A stretch of 64,000 nucleotides of DNA, from assembly GCA_963705275.1 (NCBI GenBank), contig OY970063.1:1488001-1552000 (forward strand), given 5' to 3'. The notes under the pieces were generated by a model, which did not search any database, was not told the DNA's origin, and worked only from the letters and a program-made list of their open reading frames with translations. Position numbers and translations under genes: made by a program. Of this stretch, positions 7,548 to 16,070 are shown piece after piece. Within the stretch, counting starts at the first letter, position 1, and each line of letters opens with the position of its first letter. This DNA is from Fen-1135 sp963705275. GTDB taxonomy: Bacteria; Desulfobacterota; Syntrophia; Syntrophales; UBA2185.

Positions 7548-9875
7548 ATGAAAAAGAAACGAGGAACACATTCGAAAGTTACAGCCAGGCGGATCATACT
7601 TTTCCTGGGCCTTATTTTTATATTTGTCGCTTCAGGCCTGTTGCTCTATTGTCTCTACCTTTCCTATTTGATCGATAAGAGCTTCTCAGCAAGAAGATGG
7701 AGTATCCCGTCAAAAGTTTTTTCCGACACTACACTGCTCTTTCCGGGGCAGCGGGTCGATCGATCCCTCTTTTCAAATAAACTGCATCGTCTCGAGTACC
7801 GTAATGTTTCGCACGTGCCGGAAGCAAGCGGCGAAATGAGGATTACGAAATCGGCTGTGGAATTGTATCTCCATGACCTGCAAATGCCCGCCAAAGAACG
7901 GCCAGGCTTTCCCGTAAAGATCGCATTTCGGGATCATGCAATTGAAAGTATTATCAGAACGGATAAAAATGAAAATTTGCCTCTCCTTGAGTTGGAGCCG
8001 GAAAAGATCATGCTGTTCTTCGGCCCGGAAAGGCAACAGAGGCAGCTTGTTTCCATCGACCGTGTTCCGGAATATCTCGTTAACGCCGTGCTGGCAATAG
8101 AAGACAGTAAGTTCTATGAACATCGCGGCTTTAATCTCCAGTCCATCATCCGGGCTCTGTACGTCAATATACGGCATGGGACGATCCGACAGGGGGGATC
8201 GACGCTGACCCAGCAATTGGCGAAGAGTTACTTCCTGACCCCGGAAAGGACGTTTACGAGGAAGACCAAGGAATTGCTCATGGCTCTCACCATGGAGATT
8301 ATGTACAAGAAAAGAGAGATCCTTGAAATATATCTGAATGAAATTTATCTCGGCCAGAAAGGTTCCGTATCGATCAACGGTGTCGGCGAGGCATCATTCT
8401 TCTATTTTGGAAAGCCCGTTGAAAGCCTGTCACTGGCAGAGGCTGCGTCCATCGCAGGCCTTATTAGCAGCCCGGGCCTGTATTCTCCCTATGCTGATGA
8501 ATCAAGGTGCAGGGATCGAAGGAACAAGGTTCTCCGCGACATGGAGAATCTCGGATACATTTCCCGGGTGCAGATGGAAGACGCCCTCCGCGCGCCGGTC
8601 AAGGTGGTCGGCTTTACGGCGTACGGTAAAAAGGCCCCCTATTTTGTCGATTATCTTTCAAAGCAGCTTCCCGCTTTGTACTCTGCCAAAGCGCTTTCAT
8701 CGCTGGGTCTTGCCCTCTATACAACGCTGGATACACAGGTTCAGGAAGCGGCAGAGGGAGCGCTTGAAAGGGGATTGGCCCGCCTGGAAAAGACACATCG
8801 TGCCTTGAAGCCAACCGGCGAACGAAAACTCCAGGGCGCCGTCATCGTGATGCAGCCGAAAACGGGATATATTCTTGCCATGGTCGGCGGCCGTGATTAT
8901 AGTACAAGCCAGTTCAACAGGGCCACCCAGGCGCGCCGGCAGCCGGGCAGCGCCTTCAAGCCATTTGTCTATCTGACCGGCCTCGATCAATTTACACCGG
9001 CGACGCTGCTTTCCAGTAAACCGAAACAGTATGAAGTCGACGGAAAGACGTGGAAGCCGCATAACAAGGGGACTGTTTCCGAAACGGGAGTAAGGATGAG
9101 AGATGCCCTGGCGCGATCGGATAATCTGGCCACTGTTGATTTGGCTACGAGGATCGGCCTGGACCGGATCGTGAAGACGGCAAATGAATTTGAGTTTTCA
9201 ACGCCCATAGATCCGCAGCCCTCTCTCGCGCTGGGCGCCTATGAAGTCATCCCCCTCGAACTGGCGAGGGCTTACTGCACTTTTGCCTCTGACGGCATGG
9301 AACCTTATCCGCTCTCCCTGAAGATGCTTGTAGATGAAAACGGGAATGTGCTGGAGCAAAGGCACATGACCATTCAAAATGTTATTTCTCCGGCAAAGGC
9401 TTACGTCATGAGCGATATGTTGAGAAGTGTGGTTACAGAAGGGACTGCGAAATCTCTCAAGAGCATGGGAATAACATTTCCTGTTGCGGGAAAGACGGGG
9501 ACAACGAACGATTACCGTGATGCCTGGTTTGTCGGATACACGCCGGATATTCTGGCGCTCGTGTGGGTGGGTTTCGATAATGGGGATACGATATCCGTGG
9601 AAGGCGCCGTCGCAGCACTGCCCATCTGGGCCGACCTTGTCAAGTCAATACCGCAGTATATATCAGGTGAGTGGTTTATGATGCCGTCCGGCGTTGTTAA
9701 GAGAAACATCTGTTCACAAAGCGGGCAATTGGCTATCGAATCCAAATGTCCTTCGCAAATAGAAGAGGTCTTTCTGGCTGAAAATATACCTGCCGTGACA
9801 TGTCAAGTTCCGGAGCACCAGGCCTATCCCGTTGAAGTGTTGAAGACCTGGTGGAAGAAACTTTGGAGGAAATAA
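7548..9875 (+). CDS. mrcB: Bifunctional penicillin-binding protein 1B
   Basis: Class A PBP (775 residues) that polymerises glycan strands and crosslinks peptides at the inner membrane. A short basic N-terminus and one TM segment (about 15-40) are followed by a region of the size and position of a UB2H domain (about 75-160). The GT51 glycosyltransferase has EDSKFYEHRG (185-194) with the catalytic Glu and GGSTLTQQLAK. The transpeptidase has SAFK (Ser near 468), SDN near 524 and KTGTT near 649. The UB2H-like insertion and the C-terminal tail argue for PBP1B rather than PBP1A. A TPR lipoprotein gene follows after 3 bp, suggesting co-expression with an activator. The start lacks a strong ribosome site, so it could be slightly different. 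Confidence 0.93.
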   Translation: MKKKRGTHSKVTARRIILFLGLIFIFVASGLLLYCLYLSYLIDKSFSARRWSIPSKVFSDTTLLFPGQRVDRSLFSNKLHRLEYRNVSHVPEASGEMRITKSAVELYLHDLQMPAKERPGFPVKIAFRDHAIESIIRTDKNENLPLLELEPEKIMLFFGPERQQRQLVSIDRVPEYLVNAVLAIEDSKFYEHRGFNLQSIIRALYVNIRHGTIRQGGSTLTQQLAKSYFLTPERTFTRKTKELLMALTMEIMYKKREILEIYLNEIYLGQKGSVSINGVGEASFFYFGKPVESLSLAEAASIAGLISSPGLYSPYADESRCRDRRNKVLRDMENLGYISRVQMEDALRAPVKVVGFTAYGKKAPYFVDYLSKQLPALYSAKALSSLGLALYTTLDTQVQEAAEGALERGLARLEKTHRALKPTGERKLQGAVIVMQPKTGYILAMVGGRDYSTSQFNRATQARRQPGSAFKPFVYLTGLDQFTPATLLSSKPKQYEVDGKTWKPHNKGTVSETGVRMRDALARSDNLATVDLATRIGLDRIVKTANEFEFSTPIDPQPSLALGAYEVIPLELARAYCTFASDGMEPYPLSLKMLVDENGNVLEQRHMTIQNVISPAKAYVMSDMLRSVVTEGTAKSLKSMGITFPVAGKTGTTNDYRDAWFVGYTPDILALVWVGFDNGDTISVEGAVAALPIWADLVKSIPQYISGEWFMMPSGVVKRNICSQSGQLAIESKCPSQIEEVFLAENIPAVTCQVPEHQAYPVEVLKTWWKKLWRK

Positions 9876-9878
9876 GGT

Positions 9879-10280
9879 ATGAGCGATGGGTTAATTCGAA
9901 GAGGGGTATTGTACTTCTTGTGTCTTATCCTATCGGCTTGTGCCGCAATTAGTCCGGGAAAGACAATAGAAAGAAGGGATTTGCCCGAGGCAAAGCCCGG
10001 ACCGCGCGAGTTAGCGTCTATTCAGTTAACGGAACAGGGGCAAATGCTCCTCGAAAAGGATAAGATTGACGAAGCAATCAGCGTTCTGGAGCGGGCAGTC
10101 AGTGTCTATGCATACAACGGGAAAAACTACTATTACCTTGCTGAAGCCTGGCTGAGAAAAGGCAATCGAAAGCAGGCCAGGGAGTGGAATCGATTGGCAG
10201 GGATGTATCTGGCGGGAGATCAAGAATGGTCACAGCGGGTTTTCGACCAGCGCGAGCGGATCAAAACGCGCACCCGGTGA
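9879..10280 (+). CDS. TPR lipoprotein, probable PBP1B activator (LpoP-like)
   Basis: A 133-residue outer-membrane lipoprotein with lipobox Cys21 (ILSAC), a ~25-residue linker, then a compact TPR-like helical region (about 48-105, with AISVLERAVSVYAYNGKNYY and YLAEAWLRKGN). It begins 3 bp after the PBP1B stop, so it is cotranscribed and probably translationally coupled. In Pseudomonas aeruginosa, LpoP is a TPR lipoprotein encoded beside PBP1b that activates it from the outer membrane, filling the role of enterobacterial LpoB. The domain type, lipidation and gene order match, so I infer the same job. Sequence homology to LpoP itself was not tested. It lacks the LpoB fold. Confidence 0.75.
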   Translation: MSDGLIRRGVLYFLCLILSACAAISPGKTIERRDLPEAKPGPRELASIQLTEQGQMLLEKDKIDEAISVLERAVSVYAYNGKNYYYLAEAWLRKGNRKQAREWNRLAGMYLAGDQEWSQRVFDQRERIKTRTR

Positions 10281-10420
10281 ATAGCCGCCATGACGCCTAC
10301 GGACAAGAGGACACCTCCATCTTATTCTTCATGCTTTATATCTCTTTCAGTTTCTAATATAATATAGACAGATTCAATTCGAGCATCTGTCTCGCGCTGT
10401 TTGCAAAGAGAGGAATTGTA

Positions 10421-11023
10421 ATGCGGATAAAGGATATCGTACTTCTAGTTCTACTGTTTGTTGCCATATTTGCAGCGCTCGCTGCTACTCGCTACGCATA
10501 CTTCCCCGGAGATGTAGCGGCGGAGAGATTTATACAATCCCTGGCGCCAAAATCCATGGATTGGGCTTTATTGATCACAAAGTCGGCGGCCTTCCCCTGG
10601 AATCTGATTCTCCTGGCAATCGCTTTTTTCATTTCCTGGGGTGTAGCCGGATGGCGTGTCGCCCTGTTCTCCATCCTCAGCTTCGCGGGGATGCTGCTCC
10701 TGGGCACACTGCTCAGTCCTATAGTCGCCAGGCCCCGGCCATCGCCTCTGCTGGTGCACGTAGTCGGATCGCCATCCGGTTATTCATTCCCATCCATGTT
10801 TGCCTTAACCTACGGGTCGACCTTAGGCTATCTGGCAATTCAGGCCGCCCGGAAGAAGTCCGGCGTGCTGTGGTCAATCCTGCTTTTTCTATGCTGTGCT
10901 CTTCTCATAACCGGCGGGCTTGCCCGCATCGTTTTGGGAGCTCACTGGCCGAGTGATATCCTCATATCATATTTCATCGCCCTGCTCTGGGCATTTTTCC
11001 TTTTGCGCGTGTCCTCAAAGTAA
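10421..11023 (+). CDS. PAP2-superfamily membrane phosphatase-like protein with degenerate motifs
   Basis: A 200-residue membrane protein with about five or six hydrophobic segments and the layout of the PAP2/undecaprenyl-diphosphatase family. Motif 3 is intact (ARIVLGAHWPSD, with Arg, His nucleophile and Asp). Motif 1 has the Arg-Pro end (VARPRP), but the Lys seven residues before is Ser. Motif 2, normally PSGH, reads FPSMF, so the catalytic His is missing. The protein may therefore be inactive or a divergent lipid-binding member. A purine-rich AGAGAGGAA precedes the ATG, and a TATAAT-like AATATAATATAG lies near 10359. It follows the PBP1B/lipoprotein pair on the same strand, which fits cell-envelope lipid metabolism. 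Confidence 0.75.
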   Translation: MRIKDIVLLVLLFVAIFAALAATRYAYFPGDVAAERFIQSLAPKSMDWALLITKSAAFPWNLILLAIAFFISWGVAGWRVALFSILSFAGMLLLGTLLSPIVARPRPSPLLVHVVGSPSGYSFPSMFALTYGSTLGYLAIQAARKKSGVLWSILLFLCCALLITGGLARIVLGAHWPSDILISYFIALLWAFFLLRVSSK

Positions 11024-11119
11024 TTCGATGGCGATCATCTGGAGGTGGCGGTTTTTCAGGGAGCGCTGCAGATGCTTCATAGCCTAATGTCTCATCTTCA
11101 TTGACCCAAAGGCACAGGA

Positions 11120-12151
11120 TTAAGGTCTTTTTTCGAGCGGGAATTCAAGCGGCACATCGTTGTGCAACCGTCTGTTTTTGATGCGTACCAGTTTGGTCCC
11201 ATCAGAACGGAAGATCACTTCGGCTTCTTTTATATACCCATCCGATTCAAGCCGTGCCTTCTGCACCGAGAGCGCAACAGAAGTGATCCTCCGGTGATCT
11301 CGCGGCTCAAGGAGTGCCAGTCTGCCTGCATCCGTGAAGTCAGCCTGATCGATGCGTATGGTCGCTTCTGCGAGGTCAGACAGCGGAATGGCCGGTTTGC
11401 AGCGGACGGACATCGGCTGATAAGCGCGTGGCTTTATGTTTGGCCGTTGCAGTTCATCCATATAGTCTGTAACATAGACTTCGCTGCCGTCATCAGTCGT
11501 CAACAGGCAGCCCCAGCTTCTCAATGCCAGGCTGGCAGATTCTATCGATGCCGTCGAAAGTGCGAATGTACCACGCGGGATGATGACGGCCGAAATCATT
11601 GCGGTGAAACCTTTTTTATTCTCATCCGCCCTGAAGATGCCTCCATACGAACTATCGCGATAATCTCCCAGCGGCAAACGGTTGAGGCGGAAAGCATAAC
11701 CTTTGTCAGGCCGCGAAATGTCTGATGAGAGCAAGTTTCCGGAGCGAGTGGTTTCATCAAAAAGAAGCAGGGGGGCGTTCAGTTCAAGGTTCTCTCTGGC
11801 CTCATGCTGTACGGACGCTGATGCCGGCAGCCAGGTATATGTAGAGCGAATATAGGGATTGTACTCATGCGTCCATGAAAGCTGCTCAATGCGGCAGTCG
11901 TCGGCAATTTTCAGGGTGACATGATACTCTGCCCGGAACACATCATCGGGCGCCACCATCTGCCATGATTCGACAACGGTGCCGTGCCAAGTCCCGCGGA
12001 TATCGTAGGGAAGCGTCTTATGGATAAGTTTTGCCACCCGCCGGGCCTGTGCAGTGGGAGACTGGTCGAAGAACTCCCGATAGACAAACGGGCTCACGAC
12101 AATCAGGAGTGCGCAAACAAAGGCAGCTCCGATAAGCTTTGGGCGATTCAT
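11120..12151 (-). CDS. Membrane-anchored exported protein of unknown function
   Basis: I do not recognise this 343-residue protein. It starts with a basic residue cluster and one hydrophobic segment (about 7-25), so it is a signal-anchored or secreted protein with the remainder outside the cytoplasm. The rest is mixed alpha/beta with no cysteine motif or repeat that I can name. There is a conserved-looking YDIRGTWHGTVVESW segment at about 49-63. It is flanked by the PAP2-like gene (convergent) and an IS3 element 285 bp upstream of its start. Base composition is like the neighbouring core genes. Confidence 0.7.
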   Translation of the reverse strand: MNRPKLIGAAFVCALLIVVSPFVYREFFDQSPTAQARRVAKLIHKTLPYDIRGTWHGTVVESWQMVAPDDVFRAEYHVTLKIADDCRIEQLSWTHEYNPYIRSTYTWLPASASVQHEARENLELNAPLLLFDETTRSGNLLSSDISRPDKGYAFRLNRLPLGDYRDSSYGGIFRADENKKGFTAMISAVIIPRGTFALSTASIESASLALRSWGCLLTTDDGSEVYVTDYMDELQRPNIKPRAYQPMSVRCKPAIPLSDLAEATIRIDQADFTDAGRLALLEPRDHRRITSVALSVQKARLESDGYIKEAEVIFRSDGTKLVRIKNRRLHNDVPLEFPLEKRP

Positions 12152-12438
12152 TTTATATGGTTTGATTTGTCAGGAAACTGCTTTCTGGCAAAGGAAGTAT
12201 ATGAAAGCTGCGTTTGTACGTCAATGAAATATTTATCACAAAATGTGAGGTGTATGATTTAAGGGGGACGGTTTTTAATGCTCAGTAATTAGGTAACTCT
12301 TTTGGTATAATTCATAAGCCACAAGGAGGGAAGGGCGGGTTTGCTCGCGCGAGCCGCGATATGGATTGTTCTAAGCGAGAATCAAATTCGAATGGTGATG
12401 AAAATTGCTAACACCCTCAATTGTCAAGAATAAAGATT

Positions 12439-12464
12439 TGATCTTCCCCCAGAAAGACGGACAC
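12439..12464 (+). repeat. IS3 element left inverted repeat
   Basis: Starts TGATCTTCCCCCAG and ends at GACGGACAC; it is the complement, with about 6 mismatches, of 13673-13698. It lies just outside the 3' end of orfB. Confidence 0.85.
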
Positions 12465-12469
12465 CACAG

Positions 12470-13333
12470 TTAGGAGGCAGCCATTGCGTTTTCGAATGCC
12501 ATCGGGCTTTGATAGCCAATGGCAGAATGCCTGCGCTTCCGGTTGTAGAACAACTCTATATAACTAAAAATGCTCGCCTTGGCTTCAGAGCGCGATTTAT
12601 AATCTTCAAAACCCACACACTCGGTCTTAAGAGAATGTAAGAAGCTCTCCATGGGAGCATTGTCCCAGCAGTTACCTTTCCTGCTCATACTGCACACGAT
12701 ACCTAAATTGTTTAATTGCTGCTGATAGGATCCTGAAGCGTATTGTACGCCCTGATCAGAATGTAAAAGCACGCCCTTGATATCCCTTCTTTGAGCGGCG
12801 GCCATTTTAAGGGCATCTTCTATGAGCCCTGTACTGTTTTTCTCTCCCATGGACCAGCCTACAATCATCCGGGAGTAAAGATCCATGATCACCGCCAGAA
12901 ACAGCCATCCTTTCCTGGTCGGGATAAAGGTAACATCCGAGACCCATTTCTCATTGGCTCTGGCTGCTGTAAAATCTCCACGCAGAACGTTCTCAGCCGG
13001 TCTTTTCGTATGTCGTGAATCTGTCGTTACAACGAATCGCTTATGCACTTTTGATTGGATGCGCTCTCTGTGCATCAGGTAGGCTATAGTGTTTTTTCCG
13101 ACCTGCTCTCCCTGATCCACCAACTCGGCATGAACGCGGGGTGCTCCATACAGCTCCCTGCTTTCAATATGGGCCTGCCTTATTCTCGTGAGCAAATACC
13201 TGTGTCGCTTGGCTCGCATGCTCTCCGGTCTATCCAGCCAATCATAGTAACCACTCTTGGATACCTCTAGCACCCGACACATAACCGCCACTTTAAACTG
13301 CGTTCCCTGCGATCTGATGAACCGATACTTCAC
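12470..13333 (-). CDS. IS3-family transposase OrfB (DDE integrase domain)
   Basis: A 287-residue catalytic subunit with an N-terminal HTH_21-like segment and an rve integrase core. The DDE triad sits in WVSDVTFIPT, LLHSDQGVQYAS and DNAPMESFLHSLK. It can start at a GTG at 13333 that overlaps the orfA stop. A run of seven A residues on the coding strand (13363-13369) lies upstream, and the -1 frame is open from there into orfB. A programmed -1 frameshift would therefore make the OrfAB fusion transposase, as known for this family. All catalytic residues are present. Confidence 0.93.
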   Translation of the reverse strand: MKYRFIRSQGTQFKVAVMCRVLEVSKSGYYDWLDRPESMRAKRHRYLLTRIRQAHIESRELYGAPRVHAELVDQGEQVGKNTIAYLMHRERIQSKVHKRFVVTTDSRHTKRPAENVLRGDFTAARANEKWVSDVTFIPTRKGWLFLAVIMDLYSRMIVGWSMGEKNSTGLIEDALKMAAAQRRDIKGVLLHSDQGVQYASGSYQQQLNNLGIVCSMSRKGNCWDNAPMESFLHSLKTECVGFEDYKSRSEAKASIFSYIELFYNRKRRHSAIGYQSPMAFENAMAAS

Positions 13334-13632
13334 TTCAGTTCCCGCGCAAAGAACGCTGCGGCTTTTTTTAAGATTTCGTTCTCCTCCCTGACTTGCTCCA
13401 ACTCGCGTTTTAACCGGGCTATTTCTTCTGCCGCGGAGCCTTTTTTAGATCGGTTTCCAGAACCGGGGAAGGCCGCTCCACCACGCTGATCTGTTTTCTC
13501 TTTCCATTTGTAAAGCTGATTCCTTCTGATTCCTAACTCCCGGGCCAGGTCCGCCGGGTTCTTTTTACCTTCCTCAAGAAGTCGGACAGCTTCAATCTTA
13601 AACTCTCGCGTAAATACCTTCCGCCTTTTCAT
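13330..13632 (-). CDS. IS3-family transposase OrfA (helix-turn-helix)
   Basis: A 100-residue DNA-binding subunit of HTH_Tnp_1 type: FTREFKIEAVRLLEEGKK starts the helix-turn-helix and LGIRRNQLYKWKEK forms the recognition region. A leucine-zipper-like coiled coil follows (LKRELEQVREENEILKKA). The A7 slippery run lies in its last codons. The ATG at 13632 has GGAGTG upstream. Confidence 0.92.
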   Translation of the reverse strand: MKRRKVFTREFKIEAVRLLEEGKKNPADLARELGIRRNQLYKWKEKTDQRGGAAFPGSGNRSKKGSAAEEIARLKRELEQVREENEILKKAAAFFARELK

Positions 13633-13672
13633 TGGACACTCCTTTCAACTTCGTTGTATATTCCTTTTCGAA

Positions 13673-13698
13673 GTGTCCGTCAAACTGGGGTAGGTTCA
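13673..13698 (+). repeat. IS3 element right inverted repeat
   Basis: Starts GTGTCCGTCAAACTGGGG and ends TTCA, the partner of 12439-12464. It lies about 40 bp upstream of the orfA start codon, where the element's own promoter would be. Confidence 0.85.
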
Positions 13699-13720
13699 AT
13701 TTGACCCCATATTCCGTAGA

Positions 13721-13909
13721 CTAAAAAGGAGTATTATCCGAAGCGAGCTCCTTTTCAAAAATAGCAATTTCGTCGTAATCTGGATTGAAGTCGGCTATCA
13801 ATGCTCTTCTTCGATTTTGAGCTTTGTTCTCTTCAAAAAAGACTTCAGGTTCTTGAATGAATCCCCTTTTAACAAGCGTCAAAATCCATATTTTTCTTAT
13901 TTTATGCAT
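13721..13909 (-). CDS. Small hypothetical protein
   Basis: A 62-residue acidic-tailed protein of no recognised family, with a basic start (MHKIRKIWILTLVKRG) and an acidic end. Its ATG lies inside the last codons of the upstream nuclease-like gene (8-bp overlap), which suggests translational coupling and is the main support for it being real. It is AT-rich like its partner. It ends 23 bp from the right end of the IS3 element. Confidence 0.5.
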   Translation of the reverse strand: MHKIRKIWILTLVKRGFIQEPEVFFEENKAQNRRRALIADFNPDYDEIAIFEKELASDNTPF

Positions 13910-14810
13910 GTCCTCTCATCCTCTTAAACCAGCTATAAACATCCTTATACTCTAAGAAATTACAGATGTCAGATAGTCCGCTCATTCTAAATGTAGGTCG
14001 ATTAATTTGTGAGAGAAAAAGCGAGCGCCTTACGTCATTAGAAACGATGCTAAATTTTGGTCTTAAATTTGGTTCCGCCAAATACAAGTCATTAAATCTC
14101 AGTAGCCCTGAATAAATGGGTGTGGAATGTTCTACTTCAAACATGGCTTTCAATTCGCTTGAGCCTCTCTGTAACCACACTACATCTATTTCTTTAATAA
14201 CGTCATAGATTTTTTCATATCTCGTCGGCAATTCAGTCCTACAAGGAAACTTATCTGCTAAATCCCAATCAAGTTTGTTTCTATCATTTGACGGTATCCA
14301 TAGATCATATCCTTTCAAGGAACCGATCGATCCAATAAAAGTTTGAATTTGAGAATGGCTGAATTGAGGTAAATCTTCTAATTTATTTTTATCAATTAAA
14401 TCGTCTAAGTTATGCCAGCCAATAAAACCTTCTATATTGAAACGACCAGCGTTAGCAATATACAATTCATTTTCACCATCATGATAAATTTGTGCCTTAT
14501 ATTGACCATCGGAAGCGGGTGTTAAAGAATTGAAAATTTCTTCAAAATCTGGATAAGGAATAAAAGCGGGTTCCGTTTGAGTATTCCATAAAAAACATAT
14601 AACAGAATTAAATCCTTCTAGTTGCTTCAAATCATCTTTTCTTAATCCATAAAAAGATTGATTTCTACTATGAACTTTAGAGTATCTTATATAGATTCGG
14701 GCTACGCCATTACCAATTTCATATAAAGACAAACTCCCAGGCAATTTTTTTAGCTTGCCATATTTGTTCGTTAAATGTTCCAAAAAGGCTGTCTTGAACG
14801 GATTCGGCAT
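13902..14810 (-). CDS. Putative PD-(D/E)XK-like nuclease, possibly restriction-related
   Basis: A 302-residue protein from an AT-rich island unlike the surrounding DNA. The C-terminal third contains DVVWLQRGSSELKAMFEVEH (about 217-236) followed by STPIYSGLLRFNDL. A conserved Asp followed about 15 residues later by a hydrophobic E-x-E strand is the shape of a PD-(D/E)XK active site with Glu in place of Lys. The N-terminal two thirds are unrecognised. I infer a DNA-cleaving or defence-related protein, but no methyltransferase is adjacent. It sits beside an IS3 element and a dispersed repeat, so horizontal transfer is likely. Confidence 0.5.
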   Translation of the reverse strand: MPNPFKTAFLEHLTNKYGKLKKLPGSLSLYEIGNGVARIYIRYSKVHSRNQSFYGLRKDDLKQLEGFNSVICFLWNTQTEPAFIPYPDFEEIFNSLTPASDGQYKAQIYHDGENELYIANAGRFNIEGFIGWHNLDDLIDKNKLEDLPQFSHSQIQTFIGSIGSLKGYDLWIPSNDRNKLDWDLADKFPCRTELPTRYEKIYDVIKEIDVVWLQRGSSELKAMFEVEHSTPIYSGLLRFNDLYLAEPNLRPKFSIVSNDVRRSLFLSQINRPTFRMSGLSDICNFLEYKDVYSWFKRMRGHA

Positions 14811-14989
14811 ATATTGACAATGAAGTTTCTTAGTTTACCCAAAGATCGCCTAGGTTCTTTCACAGGGGTTGCAGGAGCATTTACTGCGTTTTGACCTTTG
14901 GAGCATTTTCCCCCCAGATATTTTTGCGGAACACGAATAGGATCAGGGAAAAATCTCTTGAAATATTTACTTTCCGAAACATGAGGCAA
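14771..14989 (-). CDS. Possible small protein upstream of the nuclease-like gene
   Basis: A 72-residue frame that overlaps the nuclease-like gene by 40 bp. Its composition is protein-like (basic, with KYFKRFFPDPIRVPQKYLGG at the N-terminus). There is no clear ribosome site or recognisable domain. It may instead be the remnant of a longer lost gene. Confidence 0.25.
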   Translation of the reverse strand: MPHVSESKYFKRFFPDPIRVPQKYLGGKCSKGQNAVNAPATPVKEPRRSLGKLRNFIVNICRIRSRQPFWNI

Positions 14990-15095
14990 CTCTACTTGAT
15001 ATTAAAATTTCGGTCAATATCTGAATTCCTTTTGGAAAGAGAGACCACAGGAAGGAAAGGATATAACATAATATTTCCTGGCACCATGTTCCCCG

Positions 15096-15272
15096 TCAAA
15101 CACAAAACCCCGCACTCTTTTGAGAAACGGGGTTTCAATAATCTCTACGGCACCGCCCTTACAAAAAGGGTTCAGATTAGTTGTTAACCTTTTGACGATG
15201 GCCTATGTAAATATGCTTCTTTTTGTGCTCCTAATTCCTTGAAAAGTCAAGGGACAAAGTTCTCTCATAATT
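15096..15272 (-). repeat. Dispersed ~175 bp element, copy 1
   Basis: About 85-90% identical over its length to 22066-22240, same orientation. Each copy lies immediately downstream of a minus-strand gene. Read on the minus strand it shows three hairpins: CCTTGA/TCAAGG, CCCTT/AAGGG and a strong CCCCG/CGGGG stem followed by TTTTG, so the last can act as a terminator. It may be a miniature mobile element or an RNA. Confidence 0.85.
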
Positions 15273-15293
15273 ATTTAAAAGGATGCATCTCCG

Positions 15294-16070
15294 TTAGATG
15301 CCGGCATACCACTCGTATCCATTGTCTTCCCAGTAACCCCCTTTCCCCCCGGCTACCCTGGAAAGATCTTCGACGATTTCAAGGCGCATGACATACTTCG
15401 CCATTTTGTAGCCAAGCTGCCGCTCCAATCGTAGGCGCAGCGGTGCGCCGTTTGCGATTGGTACTGGCTTGCCATTCAGTTCATACGCTAGTATCGTCTG
15501 CGGGTGGAAAGCGTCTTCCATGTCGATGCTCTCGTAATAGGGGGAGCTGCCGTCTTCTTCCATCGGGTCCGCGCAGTGGAAAACGACGTAACGGGCATTG
15601 GGCTTCAGATGTGCTGCTTCGAGGAGCGCACTAAGGCGCACCCCCTTCCACATGCCAATGGCGCTCCACCCCTCAACGCAATCATGGCGCGTTATTTGGG
15701 TGCGGCTGGGGAGCTTGCGAATGTCGGCAAGCGAAAGAGTCATGGGCCGTTCAACCAGGCCGCCTACCTCGAGGCGATAGTGCTTGAATCCTTTAGCCGC
15801 CAGCTTCTTGTATATCGGAGTATCCGGCATCGATGTCCCGTTGCTGCGGAATTGCGGTGACAGATCGGCCTCTGTGAATTCCTGCGCCATCGCTTTGCGC
15901 GGCAGGATCAGCCTTTGAACCTTATACGTAGCCTTTTCGCCTAAACCCAACACCTTGGGGAACCAGGTGGTTTCCGAAAGTTTTTCGCAGCCGCTAAGCA
16001 CCAATACGCCTGCGCCTGCAAGAAAGCGCGTCATGAGACTGCGCCGGGTGAGCTTGTCGTCATTACCCAT
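15294..16070 (-). CDS. Sulfite-oxidase-family molybdopterin oxidoreductase (MsrP/YedY-like)
   Basis: A 258-residue exported molybdoenzyme. The N-terminus has twin residues and a hydrophobic stretch, RRSLMTRFLAGAGVLVLSGC. The RR-S-L-M-x-R-F start is Tat-like, and it ends with a Cys in a lipobox-like context. The core has the molybdopterin-binding HDCVEGWSAIG segment (about 125-135) with the Mo-ligand Cys. It begins 8 bp inside the end of the upstream cytochrome b gene, so the pair form a periplasmic oxidoreductase with a membrane quinone-linked subunit, comparable to MsrPQ. The substrate (protein methionine sulfoxide or another oxide) cannot be read from sequence. Confidence 0.88.
   Translation of the reverse strand: MGNDDKLTRRSLMTRFLAGAGVLVLSGCEKLSETTWFPKVLGLGEKATYKVQRLILPRKAMAQEFTEADLSPQFRSNGTSMPDTPIYKKLAAKGFKHYRLEVGGLVERPMTLSLADIRKLPSRTQITRHDCVEGWSAIGMWKGVRLSALLEAAHLKPNARYVVFHCADPMEEDGSSPYYESIDMEDAFHPQTILAYELNGKPVPIANGAPLRLRLERQLGYKMAKYVMRLEIVEDLSRVAGGKGGYWEDNGYEWYAGI

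Larger units (their letters stand above)
12439..13698 (-). mobile_element. IS3-family insertion sequence, 1260 bp, apparently complete
   Basis: Contains overlapping orfA and orfB transposase frames and has both ends. The 26-bp terminal inverted repeats match at about 20 of 26 positions (9 + 6 bp identical blocks GTGTCCGTC and CTGGGG) and end in the family-typical TG...CA. A 3-bp direct repeat ATT flanks it (12436-12438 and 13699-13701), consistent with IS3-family target duplication. Both frames are intact, so it may be active. Removing the element and one ATT restores a continuous intergenic sequence, so no gene was visibly disrupted. Confidence 0.9.

Noticed and set aside
12343..12354. Perfect palindrome GCTCGCGCGAGC left of the IS element
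   Set aside because: It is short and isolated, with no flanking structure or gene link. May be chance in GC-rich DNA.
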